DNA of 64,000 nucleotides from NCBI RefSeq assembly GCF_027533625.1, contig NZ_JAQAGZ010000013.1:62001-126000 (forward strand), read 5' to 3'. The notes below the pieces were generated by a model. It was not told where the DNA came from. It did not search any database and worked only from the letters and a program-made list of their open reading frames with translations. Of this stretch, positions 42,650 through 51,037 are shown piece by piece. The stretch is from Paenibacillus gyeongsangnamensis (lineage in GTDB: Bacteria > Bacillota > Bacilli > Paenibacillales > NBRC-103111). The number at the start of each line of letters is the position of its first letter. Position 1 is the first letter of the stretch. The position numbers and the translations under genes were made by a program.

Positions 42650-43828
42650 CTAAGATTGGCCGCCGGCTTCCCCGGGCCAGAGTTCATGAAGCAGCTGGCT
42701 CGCTTCCTCCAGGCAGTTCAGCAGCTCGAGCGCGGTGTGGCGAAGCTTCTCGGCTTTGTCCAAGCAGCGAAACCCGCCGCCTTCAAGCCCAGCTATCGCG
42801 TTCAGCAGCTTCGGCAGCACCATAACGATCCGCAGTCCGGCCGAAGCATTCAGACCGAATCGGACGAGCCGCTCATCGCCGTTCCATCCGGCCTTCCGTA
42901 GTCCCTTGAGGTACTGCTCCAGGAGCCGGTCTTTGGGAGGCTGGAGGCCGTGTGAAGCGGCTTTGCTCAGATATAGGCCGTAGAAACGCCCGAGCTCCTC
43001 CCCGATCCCGGAGATGCCGGCGAACTGCCAATCGATGATGTGCAAAGCGTCCGTATGGCCCCCTTCCTCTGGAAAGTAAAGGTTAGGAGGCCATAGATCC
43101 TGATGGACGAAGACGCGAGGGAGCCGTTCCAGCGCTTCCAACAGGTGCCCCTTGTCGCCCATGCTCTCCCGATACCGGGAACGGATGGACGAAAGGGCTG
43201 CCTGCCAGCCGGAAGGGAGCTGCGCCGCTGCAGTCCAGGCGTCATCCTGCTCGGCCAAACCGCAGGCATAGGCTTCGCAGACGGAGACCCAGGAGCCCAT
43301 CCAGCTGTAGCGGAGAAAGGAAGGCTCCGGCAGCGGCAGTCCGCACAGGTAGGCTCCATTGAACCGGCCGGCAATAAAGGCGGCCGCTTCCATGCTTGTT
43401 AGCGACCAGTCGGCCTGCCGAAGATGCTCCATGTCCTCGAGCCAAAGCCATATGGAGCCATCGGGACGTTCCTCCACCCCGTAGCATCGCGGAGCTCGAA
43501 TCCGGTCCGGGAGACGGCCGAGGAGCCCCGATTGATAAATGAGCGCCTCTCTTTTCCAATAGTTGTAATGACTGGGATGATCCCGCTCCGGGTCGCGGAC
43601 GCTCACCTTCAGGATGACGGACCATGAGGCTGTACAACCGGGAAGCCCGGCCATTCCTCGGAAGCGGTAGACGCCCCCGGTGACGGGGTTGGGGTGCTGG
43701 GAACCGATCGGGTGGCTGTTCCAGGTCAGGAGTGCGAGGTCGTCCGATTCGAGCATCCGCTGCAGCACCCGGCGCAGCTGTTCAGTGTCCGGCGCATGCG
43801 TCCATAGGGTTGAAGCTTCAAGAGACAT
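42650..43828 (-). CDS. APH-fold phosphotransferase, unknown substrate
   Basis: A kinase of the aminoglycoside/choline phosphotransferase superfamily. The catalytic loop is VFVHQDLWPPNLYF (HxDxxxxN) and the metal site is HIIDWQFAGISGIGEELG. An N-terminal kinase lobe includes SWSVILKVSVRDPE. Length (392 aa) is larger than drug-modifying enzymes, so a small-metabolite kinase is as likely as a resistance enzyme. No clear ribosome binding site is visible before the ATG. It is convergent with the sugar-binding protein gene. Confidence 0.72.
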   Translation of the reverse strand: MSLEASTLWTHAPDTEQLRRVLQRMLESDDLALLTWNSHPIGSQHPNPVTGGVYRFRGMAGLPGCTASWSVILKVSVRDPERDHPSHYNYWKREALIYQSGLLGRLPDRIRAPRCYGVEERPDGSIWLWLEDMEHLRQADWSLTSMEAAAFIAGRFNGAYLCGLPLPEPSFLRYSWMGSWVSVCEAYACGLAEQDDAWTAAAQLPSGWQAALSSIRSRYRESMGDKGHLLEALERLPRVFVHQDLWPPNLYFPEEGGHTDALHIIDWQFAGISGIGEELGRFYGLYLSKAASHGLQPPKDRLLEQYLKGLRKAGWNGDERLVRFGLNASAGLRIVMVLPKLLNAIAGLEGGGFRCLDKAEKLRHTALELLNCLEEASQLLHELWPGEAGGQS

Positions 43829-43978
43829 AGGTTGAATTATCCAATATTTGGGGTAAGCCTATTGTCCGCCGAACGAATGTTTTCGTCAATCGCCAATTTC
43901 AAAAGAGATGGAACGTGAATTCGTTCGCTCCTTCATCGGAGGCCTAAATAAATCTTATGATGCAACGGAGGGTTAGAA

Positions 43979-44599
43979 ATGACGGTCCAACTGGAACGAA
44001 TCGAATGGTGCGAATTCCGCTGGGATGACGCGGATAAAACGGATATGCCGAGGGTTCTGCTCATCGGGGACTCCATTACGAAGGGCTACCGCCCGCATAT
44101 CGCGGAAGAATTTAAAGGAATTGCCAGTATCGATCTGATGGCTTCCTCCAGAGGGTTGGATAATCCGGCTTTCGCCAGGGAGCTTCGGTACGTAACGGTA
44201 GAGAGCGGGTACAACTATCGCGTGATCCAGTTCAACAACGGTCTTCACGGGTTTCATTCGTCGGCGGAAGCGTATGAGGCGGGACTGGATCGGGTGCTGA
44301 CCGCATTGATGAAACTCCGGGAAGATGGGGGAGCCAAGATCGTGCTGGCGCTCTCCACGCCGGTGACAAGGAAGCAGGAAGCAGGTATCCTCCATCCGGA
44401 GCTGAATGCGCTGGTGCTGGAACGCAACGAGGTGATGAAGCGGCTTGCGGAGAAAAACGCATTGCCTGTGAACGATTTGTACGAGCCGATGCTCGGGCAT
44501 CCCGAATACCGTCTGCCGGACGGCTTCCACTATAACGATGATGGCAAAAAAGCCCAGGCCGCGATCGTAGCAGCGGATCTGGGAAAGTACTTAGGTTAA
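43979..44599 (+). CDS. SGNH/GDSL-family hydrolase
   Basis: A cytoplasmic esterase-like protein. Block I is LLIGDSITKGY with the catalytic serine, block III FNNGLHG, and block V DGFHYND with the aspartate and histidine. Length (206 aa) fits the family. GGAGGG lies 6 bases before the ATG. Its last 4 bases overlap the convergent gene. In this neighbourhood of sugar genes a carbohydrate acetylesterase role is possible, but the substrate is not shown by the sequence. Confidence 0.82.
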   Translation: MTVQLERIEWCEFRWDDADKTDMPRVLLIGDSITKGYRPHIAEEFKGIASIDLMASSRGLDNPAFARELRYVTVESGYNYRVIQFNNGLHGFHSSAEAYEAGLDRVLTALMKLREDGGAKIVLALSTPVTRKQEAGILHPELNALVLERNEVMKRLAEKNALPVNDLYEPMLGHPEYRLPDGFHYNDDGKKAQAAIVAADLGKYLG

Positions 44600-45546
44600 C
44601 GGCCCGGGGTCACGTTTACGCCCAGTAGGAGGCCGGCGGGCCGACGGTTCGCCCTAGGTGTGCGGAGAGCGGCAGTCCGATGACGCTTCCCGGAGGCCGC
44701 CGGCTTCTGCCGGACAAGCGGCTGCTTGACGAAGACTACTCCCTCCGCAGGCTTCATGGCAGGCTTCAGCTCCTGTGAAGCCGGAAGCCCATTCCGCGGA
44801 CCCGCCTGTCGCAGCGGCAGCCTGGGGGGCCGGTCCGTCGTCACGGTCAGACCCTTTGCAGGCTTCTTGCGGGTGGCGGAGGCCGCAGACTTAGAACGGC
44901 TTCGGTTCCGCGGCTTCAGCACATGGCAGCTTAGCATGAGTCCCTTGTCCGTACATTGAAGCACTTTGGTCGTCTGATTGTACTCCAACTGGCAAAGCTC
45001 TCCGTCCTGCAATCCGAACATGGCCGCGACGAAGGAAGGCACGCGGAAGCTGCCGTCCAGCTCGTTCTCCGGAATATGGAACCGCAGCTTCGCCGTTTCC
45101 TTCCCATCCTTCAATACGGCCGCCTTAGAATTGTCGGTTGTCATCCCCAACTGGCTCAGGAGCGAGTAGCCGATCGTGATGCGGTCCTTGCCCGCGCTCG
45201 TGCGATCGACCCGGACCGGGACCTGCGCCCGGCTCACTTTCACCCGGGTCAGCTTGATCGTGCTGTCGACGGCATCGTACTCCAGCAGGTAGCGGGCCCC
45301 GTCCACCAGCCCCAGCTCGCTTGCCGTTTCATTCCCGACCTCCATGTAGTGGAAGGCGCATTCGTCCCCTTTTTCTCTGAGGACCTTGACCTCACGTTCC
45401 GAGTCCCCTTTTTTCAAGGTTACGACGGCTCCCTCGGCAATCGTCTGCAGTTCCTCTGCGTATCCGTTGTAGCATTCCGTGACCAGTATGATCTCATTGT
45501 CGTCCATACTGTCTGAAACGATGACATCCAGGATGCCTCTAGCCAT
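44596..45546 (-). CDS. Unrecognised 316-aa protein with internal repeats and basic tail
   Basis: I do not recognise this protein. It begins MARGILDVIVSDSMDDNEII. Two segments resemble each other: LGLVDGARYLLEYDAVDSTI and FGLQDGELCQLEYNQTTKVL, about 110 residues apart, suggesting two copies of a small beta-rich domain. From about residue 205 the sequence becomes very basic and low in complexity (RNRSRSKSAASATRKKPAKG and onward), which suggests nucleic-acid or polyanion binding. There is no signal peptide. GGGAGTGG before ATG 45546 sets the start. It overlaps the SGNH hydrolase gene end to end. Confidence 0.7.
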   Translation of the reverse strand: MARGILDVIVSDSMDDNEIILVTECYNGYAEELQTIAEGAVVTLKKGDSEREVKVLREKGDECAFHYMEVGNETASELGLVDGARYLLEYDAVDSTIKLTRVKVSRAQVPVRVDRTSAGKDRITIGYSLLSQLGMTTDNSKAAVLKDGKETAKLRFHIPENELDGSFRVPSFVAAMFGLQDGELCQLEYNQTTKVLQCTDKGLMLSCHVLKPRNRSRSKSAASATRKKPAKGLTVTTDRPPRLPLRQAGPRNGLPASQELKPAMKPAEGVVFVKQPLVRQKPAASGKRHRTAALRTPRANRRPAGLLLGVNVTPGR

Positions 45547-45683
45547 TCTATCCACTCCCAATCCGGTAAAATAACAAACCCGGCTTCCTGGCATCTACTC
45601 AAACCTTCCTACAGATTATGCGTTTTTGGGAAATGTCGCTTGTACCCGTGCCTACCGCTGAGGCACCCTCCCGCCTTGCCGCT

Positions 45684-45788
45684 GCAAGGATGTTTGAGGC
45701 GTGCAAGAATGTCTAAACCGGACAAAACCGCCGAATTCCAAGGGGGCAAAAGAGTATGATTGCCGGGTAATGCATGCTGATCTATAGT
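45684..45788 (+). promoter_or_regulatory. Promoter with AraC-type direct-repeat operator (GH106 operon)
   Basis: Direct repeats GCAAGGATGTTTGAGG (45684) and GCAAGAATGTCTAAAC (45703) lie 19 bp apart. CAAAAGAGTATGATTGCC (45747) follows and runs into the -35 TTGCCG (45760); a 17-base spacer leads to TATAGT (45783). The same arrangement precedes the binding-protein gene at 53550. Confidence 0.7.
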
Positions 45789-45821
45789 GAGGACACATAA
45801 CGGAACTCAGGAGGGAATACC

Positions 45822-48800
45822 ATGCTCGATATGCAACGATTCAAGCAGCCGGCGGCGGAAGACCGCATCCATCCGTTCTGGTTTTGGAACGGGGACATGG
45901 AGGACGATCAAATCCGGCATCAGATTGCGGAGATGGCTAATAAGGGGCTTGGCGGATTCTTCATCTGCGCCCGGCAGGGGCTTACCGTTCCTTATTTGTC
46001 GGAGGCGTGGTTCGGAAAGGTGCGCGTCGCGGTGGAAGCGGCGAAGTGGTACGGGCTGCACGTCTGGCTGTATGACGAATACCCGTATCCTAGCGGCATC
46101 GCAGGAGGCGAGGTGACACTGGAGCATCCCGAGGCCAAGCATTATACGCTGGTGCCGACCTCGCGGCGGGTGAGCGGCGGGGAGCATCTCTCGCTTGAGC
46201 TGCCTTGGGCGCGCATTCTGTACGCGCAGGCCATCCCGATCGGAGAAGACGGGAAGAAGCGATATGACAAGGCGATGCCGATCCGGGAGGCCATCGGCAA
46301 CATTCAGGCGGAGCCGATATTTCAGAAGGCCGGACTAACGGCTTATAACCAGAAGCGCTTCTTCACTTATCGGACCAAGATGAAGCTGGAATGGATCGCC
46401 CCTTCGGGGGAATGGGAAGTGCTGATCGTGCAGGAGAAGGAAATCGAGGATTTCAAATATTACGGCACATTCGTGGATCCATGCCATAAGGAAGCGATGG
46501 CGGCGTTCATCCGGCTGACTCACGATCAATACGCCCGCCATTTGGGCGAATACTTCGGCACGACGATTAAAGGCATGTTCACCGACGAGATCGGCCTGCT
46601 CGGCGGCATCCCCTGGTCGCCGGCGCTCGCGGCTTTCTTCCGGGAACACTGCGGGTACGACCTGCTCGCGAATCTGCACGCGCTGATCGATCCCGAAGCC
46701 GAGGATGCGGCGCGCATCCGCTACGATTATTACCAGTCGGTTCATCTGCTGCTTCGGGAGACGTATCACAAGCAGGTGCACGACTGGTGCGAGGAGCACG
46801 GTCTGCAGTATGTGGCCGAGGTGCCGTCCGTAAGGCATACGACGCAGCTGTTCAGCCATGTACCCGGCGGGGATACGGCCCATGAGAAGCTGGGCCGGTC
46901 GCTCGACTGGATCTTGAATTACCAGCAGACGAATTTTCGCAGCAATGCGAAGATGGTCAGCTCCCTGGCGCGCCAGCTCGGAAGGGAACGGAATCTGATC
47001 GAATGCTTCCACAGCGTCGGCTGGTCGATGACGCTGCAGGACGCTCGCTGGATGATCGATCGGATGGCGGCGCAGGGGACGAACTTTTTCAATTTCCATG
47101 CATTTTTCTACACGGTCGACGGGCTGACGCAGCATGATGCGCCTCCCTCCCAGTTTCTGCAGAACCCTTACTGGCCGCACTTCCGGAAGCTCGGCGATTA
47201 TACGGGCCGGATCAGCTACGTCATGAGCAGCGGGGAAGCGGTCATCTCGGCGGCGGTGCTGCAGCCAGTGACCTCGATGTGGACGAAGATGGGCAATCCG
47301 TTCCACGGCTTCTCGTACGGGGGTAAGGACGAAGGGGAGAAGGAGCGGCTGGAGGTGCTGCGGATCTGGTGGCTCCGCATCTGCAACGAGCTGACGCGGG
47401 AAGGGCGCGACTATGATCATTTGGATCCCGAGCTGCTGGCGGAGGCCGAGATCGGAGACGGTACCATCCGGCTCGGCAAGGCGGAATACTCGCTTCTGAT
47501 TCTGCCCCCGATGACCAATCTGGAGAGCGGTGCCTGGGCCAAGATCGAAGCGTTCCTGGCGCGGGGCGGCAAGGTGGTCAGCCTCGGGCAGCTGCCGTAT
47601 GAGACGATCGAACCGGGGGTCGGCCCGGATACTGCAGCGGCGGCGTTCGGCGTGCCCGGCGGCGTCGTGGAGGCAGGCTTCTGGCGGCGGCCGGAAGGCC
47701 GCCTGCAGCAATATAAAGGTGCGGGAGACGCTTATTACCTGCCCTTCGCGGCAGCGGCGGATGCGAAGGCCGTACTGGAGCCGTTCACGGCGCTTCTGAA
47801 CGCGCTGGAGCCGCTTCCCGTCCGCGTGCTGCCGGCTTGCGGCGAATGGGGGCTGCTGCTCCAATCGCGGCGGGTGGGCCGGGCTGAGGCGCTCGTTTTC
47901 GTCAGCAACCAGGAGGCGGAGCCGCGGGAAATCAAGCTGCGGCTGGAGCCGGGCTTGTGGGGAACGGAAGACGCGCATAACCGCACGGCAGTCGCCTTCC
48001 GCGAGCTGTCTCTCGATGACGGCGAAGCAAGGCCGCTGGAGGGCCGGGCGGAAGGAACAGGCTGGACGGTGCGGCTGACGCTTGCGCCCTACGAATCGCG
48101 TCTGATCGAAGCCGTGCGTTCGGCCGAGAAGGAGCAGCCGCAGCCGGTCTCAGCCGATACCGCTTGGACTTGGGAGATCGACGCGTCGGCTCCTTGGGAG
48201 CTGGAGGCGCTCGGGCCGAACGCCGTCCGCTTCGACACGTTCCGGATGGAAATCCTCGGGGCGGGCAGCGAGCTTATAGCGGAAGGCACGTCCGTGCCGG
48301 TCAAAACGTTCATCGATCAATGCGCCGATCTGACGGCCTCCGCGGCGATGCCCGTGCGCATGAAGCAGATGTTCGGTACGCCGATGATCCTGGATATGGC
48401 GTATCCATTGACCGTGAGGTACACAGCCGGGTTTATCGTGAAGGACCTGCCGGAACGGCTCGGGCTATTAATGGACCGCGGCGCGATTTCGGGCCAAGCG
48501 GTGATCCGGGTCAACGGGCAGCCGCTGGAGGACGGACGGTTCGAGCCGGTGTTCCTGTACGATCACCGGAACATCGCCCAAGATATCGCCGCACTTGTGA
48601 AGGAAGGACTGAACGAGCTGAGCGTCGAGGTACGGATCGAGCACGATTGGGACGGCGTGGTAGATGCGCTGTATCTTACCGGAGATTTCGGCGTGCGATT
48701 CGACGACGTCTCCCGGCCGGAGCTCACCCGGGTCTCCTGGCGGAAACTGCCACTGCAAGCGGGTCCTTACCCGGATTATCCTTACTACGCGGGTACCTTC

Positions 48801-49094
48801 GCGTTCACGCGGACCATGGAGCTGCCCGCGCTTCCGGCTTCCGGGACGTTCGAGCTCAGCTTCAACGGCTGGGATCCGAGCTTCCATGACTGTGCCGAGG
48901 TGCTGGTCAACGGGCAGACGCTCGGCGTCCGCACCTGGTCGCCTTACCGCTTCGAAGGCGATGCATCGCTGCTCCGGCAGGGAGAGAACCGGGTGGAGGT
49001 GCGCGTAACGAACACCTTGATCGGGCTGCTGGAAGGGAAATATTTTGCAGATGACAAGCATGCTTTATTACCGGTTCAAGAAAGGAAGGGGTAA
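45822..49094 (+). CDS. GH106-like glycoside hydrolase (alpha-L-rhamnosidase type), 1090 aa
   Basis: A large, apparently cytoplasmic glycosidase. The N-terminus (RIHPFWFWNGDMEDDQIRHQ, GLGGFFICARQG, LYDEYPYPSGIAGG) matches the GH106 rhamnosidase barrel. Candidate acidic residues appear in GMFTDEIGLLGG and NLIECFHSVGWS. Two or more beta-sandwich domains follow from about residue 600, ending in a jelly-roll carbohydrate-binding-like domain (SFNGWDPSFHDCAEVLVNGQ). AGGAGGG precedes the ATG. It heads an operon with two permeases and a membrane AraC regulator, as expected for uptake and breakdown of rhamnose-containing oligosaccharides. GH106 assignment is by motif; activity is unproven. Confidence 0.78.
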   Translation: MLDMQRFKQPAAEDRIHPFWFWNGDMEDDQIRHQIAEMANKGLGGFFICARQGLTVPYLSEAWFGKVRVAVEAAKWYGLHVWLYDEYPYPSGIAGGEVTLEHPEAKHYTLVPTSRRVSGGEHLSLELPWARILYAQAIPIGEDGKKRYDKAMPIREAIGNIQAEPIFQKAGLTAYNQKRFFTYRTKMKLEWIAPSGEWEVLIVQEKEIEDFKYYGTFVDPCHKEAMAAFIRLTHDQYARHLGEYFGTTIKGMFTDEIGLLGGIPWSPALAAFFREHCGYDLLANLHALIDPEAEDAARIRYDYYQSVHLLLRETYHKQVHDWCEEHGLQYVAEVPSVRHTTQLFSHVPGGDTAHEKLGRSLDWILNYQQTNFRSNAKMVSSLARQLGRERNLIECFHSVGWSMTLQDARWMIDRMAAQGTNFFNFHAFFYTVDGLTQHDAPPSQFLQNPYWPHFRKLGDYTGRISYVMSSGEAVISAAVLQPVTSMWTKMGNPFHGFSYGGKDEGEKERLEVLRIWWLRICNELTREGRDYDHLDPELLAEAEIGDGTIRLGKAEYSLLILPPMTNLESGAWAKIEAFLARGGKVVSLGQLPYETIEPGVGPDTAAAAFGVPGGVVEAGFWRRPEGRLQQYKGAGDAYYLPFAAAADAKAVLEPFTALLNALEPLPVRVLPACGEWGLLLQSRRVGRAEALVFVSNQEAEPREIKLRLEPGLWGTEDAHNRTAVAFRELSLDDGEARPLEGRAEGTGWTVRLTLAPYESRLIEAVRSAEKEQPQPVSADTAWTWEIDASAPWELEALGPNAVRFDTFRMEILGAGSELIAEGTSVPVKTFIDQCADLTASAAMPVRMKQMFGTPMILDMAYPLTVRYTAGFIVKDLPERLGLLMDRGAISGQAVIRVNGQPLEDGRFEPVFLYDHRNIAQDIAALVKEGLNELSVEVRIEHDWDGVVDALYLTGDFGVRFDDVSRPELTRVSWRKLPLQAGPYPDYPYYAGTFAFTRTMELPALPASGTFELSFNGWDPSFHDCAEVLVNGQTLGVRTWSPYRFEGDASLLRQGENRVEVRVTNTLIGLLEGKYFADDKHALLPVQERKG

Positions 49095-49098
49095 CGTT

Positions 49099-50076
49099 AT
49101 GGCAGCTGCGAATCAACCGAGTACGGTTTCCCCTATCAGGACGGAGCGCCCGCGGGGACGCTCCTCCACATGGCGCAGACTGGGAGTGGACCTTAAGAGA
49201 GATAAATATTTGTATCTCCTGGCTTTGCCCGGACTGCTGTTTTTCCTGGTGTTTAAATATGTCCCGATGTGGGGCGTCATTATCTCGTTCCAGAATTACT
49301 CGCCCTTCACCGGAATGACCGGCAGCGAGTGGGTCGGCTTCGACCATTTCAGGCGCTTCTTCTCGAATCCCGACTTTATGATGCTGTTCCGCAATACGAT
49401 GGGCATCAGCCTGATGAATCTCGTCCTGTTCTTCCCGCTCCCGATCGTGCTCTCGCTGCTGCTGAACGAGGTCCGGAGCACGGTGTACAAACGGGTGGTG
49501 CAATCGATCGTCTATATGCCGCACTTCCTGTCCTGGGTGATCATCTCGGGGCTGACGTTCCTGCTCTTCGCCAAAGGGGACGGGCTCGTGAACAAGATGC
49601 TGGCAGGGCTGGGCGCGGAGCGAATCGACGTGCTGACGAACCCGGACGCCTTCTGGCCGATGCTCACCCTCCAGTCGATCTGGAAGGAGTGCGGCTGGGG
49701 GACGATCCTGTTCCTGGCGGCGATGGCAAGCGTCGATCCTTCGGTCTACGAAGCGGCCAAAATCGACGGCGCCGGCCGGTTCCGCCAAATGTGGAGCATC
49801 ACGCTGCCGGCGATCCGCAACGTCATCGTGGTGCTGCTGATTCTCCGGCTCGGACATATTATGGACGTCGGGTTCGAGCAGATTTTCCTTATGTATAACG
49901 GAGCGGTTTCGCAGGTGGCCGAGGTGTTCGATACGTACGTGTACCGGGTCGGCATCCAGCAGGGTCAGTTCAGCTATAGTACGGCCGCCGGATTATTCAA
50001 ATCCGTGGTCGGGCTGCTTCTAGTAATCGTTTCCAATTGGATTGCCAAAAAAATGGGCGAGGATGGCGTATACTAA
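49099..50076 (+). CDS. Sugar ABC transporter permease, LplB/YteP type
   Basis: One of two inner-membrane subunits of an oligosaccharide importer. Six helices are visible, with the EAA loop YEAAKIDGAGRFRQMWSITL near residue 230. The N-terminus DKYLYLLALPGLLFFLVFKY and the SFQNYSPFTG motif are typical of LplB/YteP permeases. ATG 49099 is preferred because GGAAGGGG lies just upstream; the frame is open into the preceding gene. It is 4 bases from the GH106 stop, so it belongs to the same operon. The ATPase is expected to be a shared MsmX-like protein encoded elsewhere. Confidence 0.88.
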   Translation: MAAANQPSTVSPIRTERPRGRSSTWRRLGVDLKRDKYLYLLALPGLLFFLVFKYVPMWGVIISFQNYSPFTGMTGSEWVGFDHFRRFFSNPDFMMLFRNTMGISLMNLVLFFPLPIVLSLLLNEVRSTVYKRVVQSIVYMPHFLSWVIISGLTFLLFAKGDGLVNKMLAGLGAERIDVLTNPDAFWPMLTLQSIWKECGWGTILFLAAMASVDPSVYEAAKIDGAGRFRQMWSITLPAIRNVIVVLLILRLGHIMDVGFEQIFLMYNGAVSQVAEVFDTYVYRVGIQQGQFSYSTAAGLFKSVVGLLLVIVSNWIAKKMGEDGVY

Positions 50077-50088
50077 AGGAGGGATCTC

Positions 50089-50955
50089 ATGAGAATCACC
50101 ATAGGTGACCGCATATTCAACGTTGTCAATCTGCTGCTGCTGGGTCTGATCGCCGTCGTGACGTTCTTCCCGCTGTACTACGTCTTCGCGGTGTCGTTCA
50201 CCGATCCGACGGAATATTTGAGGAAAAGCTTCGTTTTATTCCCGCAAACATGGTCCTTGGCCTCTTATAAATACTTGCTGTCGACCCCGGCCTTCGCGCG
50301 TTCGCTCGGCGTCAGCGCCTATCTCGCCGTTGTCGGAACGGCCTGCTCGCTCGTCGTGACGGCGGCGCTGGCTTACGTGCTTTCCCGCAAAAGATTGCGC
50401 GGACGGCAGGCGATCCTGCTGCTTATTCTGATCACGATTCTGTTCAGTCCGGGCATTATTCCGAACTATATTCTGATCCGGCAACTGCACCTGATCAACA
50501 GCCTGTGGTCGCTGATCCTGCCGGCGCTGGCCAGCGGCTGGAACGTTATTCTGATGAAGGGCTTCTTCGACAGCATTCCGGCGGAGCTCGAGGAATCCGC
50601 CGCGATGGACGGCTGCAACGATTTGTCCATCTGGTTCCGCATCATCCTGCCGCTGTCGCTCCCTTCGCTGGCTGCGTTCGGCTTGTTCTATGCGGTCGGC
50701 TACTGGAATCAGTTCTTTAACGCCCTGATCTATATCAATGATGCCTCCAAATGGCCGATTCAGGTCATGCTGCAAAATATGCTGCTCAACGCCAACAATT
50801 CCGATCTGATGGCGGACGCCTCCGCCGTCGCGCCGCCGACGGAAACGCTGAAGATGGCCGCGGTGATTGTAGCTACCGTACCGATTCTGCTCGTTTATCC
50901 GTTCCTGCAGAAGCATTTTGCCAAGGGTGCGATGGTTGGATCGGTCAAAGGTTAG
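50089..50955 (+). CDS. Sugar ABC transporter permease, YtcP/LplC type
   Basis: The second permease subunit, MalG/YtcP-like. It has six helices; the EAA loop LEESAAMDGCNDLSIWFRII lies near residue 165. The C-terminal FLQKHFAKGAMVGSVKG is the usual end of YtcP/LplC proteins. An AAAGGAGGG ribosome site precedes the ATG. It pairs with the LplB-like subunit upstream. Confidence 0.9.
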   Translation: MRITIGDRIFNVVNLLLLGLIAVVTFFPLYYVFAVSFTDPTEYLRKSFVLFPQTWSLASYKYLLSTPAFARSLGVSAYLAVVGTACSLVVTAALAYVLSRKRLRGRQAILLLILITILFSPGIIPNYILIRQLHLINSLWSLILPALASGWNVILMKGFFDSIPAELEESAAMDGCNDLSIWFRIILPLSLPSLAAFGLFYAVGYWNQFFNALIYINDASKWPIQVMLQNMLLNANNSDLMADASAVAPPTETLKMAAVIVATVPILLVYPFLQKHFAKGAMVGSVKG

Positions 50956-51037
50956 AAGTACCAAGCTGCGCCCAGGGAGGAGTCGGCGAGCCGGCTGTCG
51001 AAGAAGGTTAACAAAAAACAGCCCAGAGGTGAGCAGC

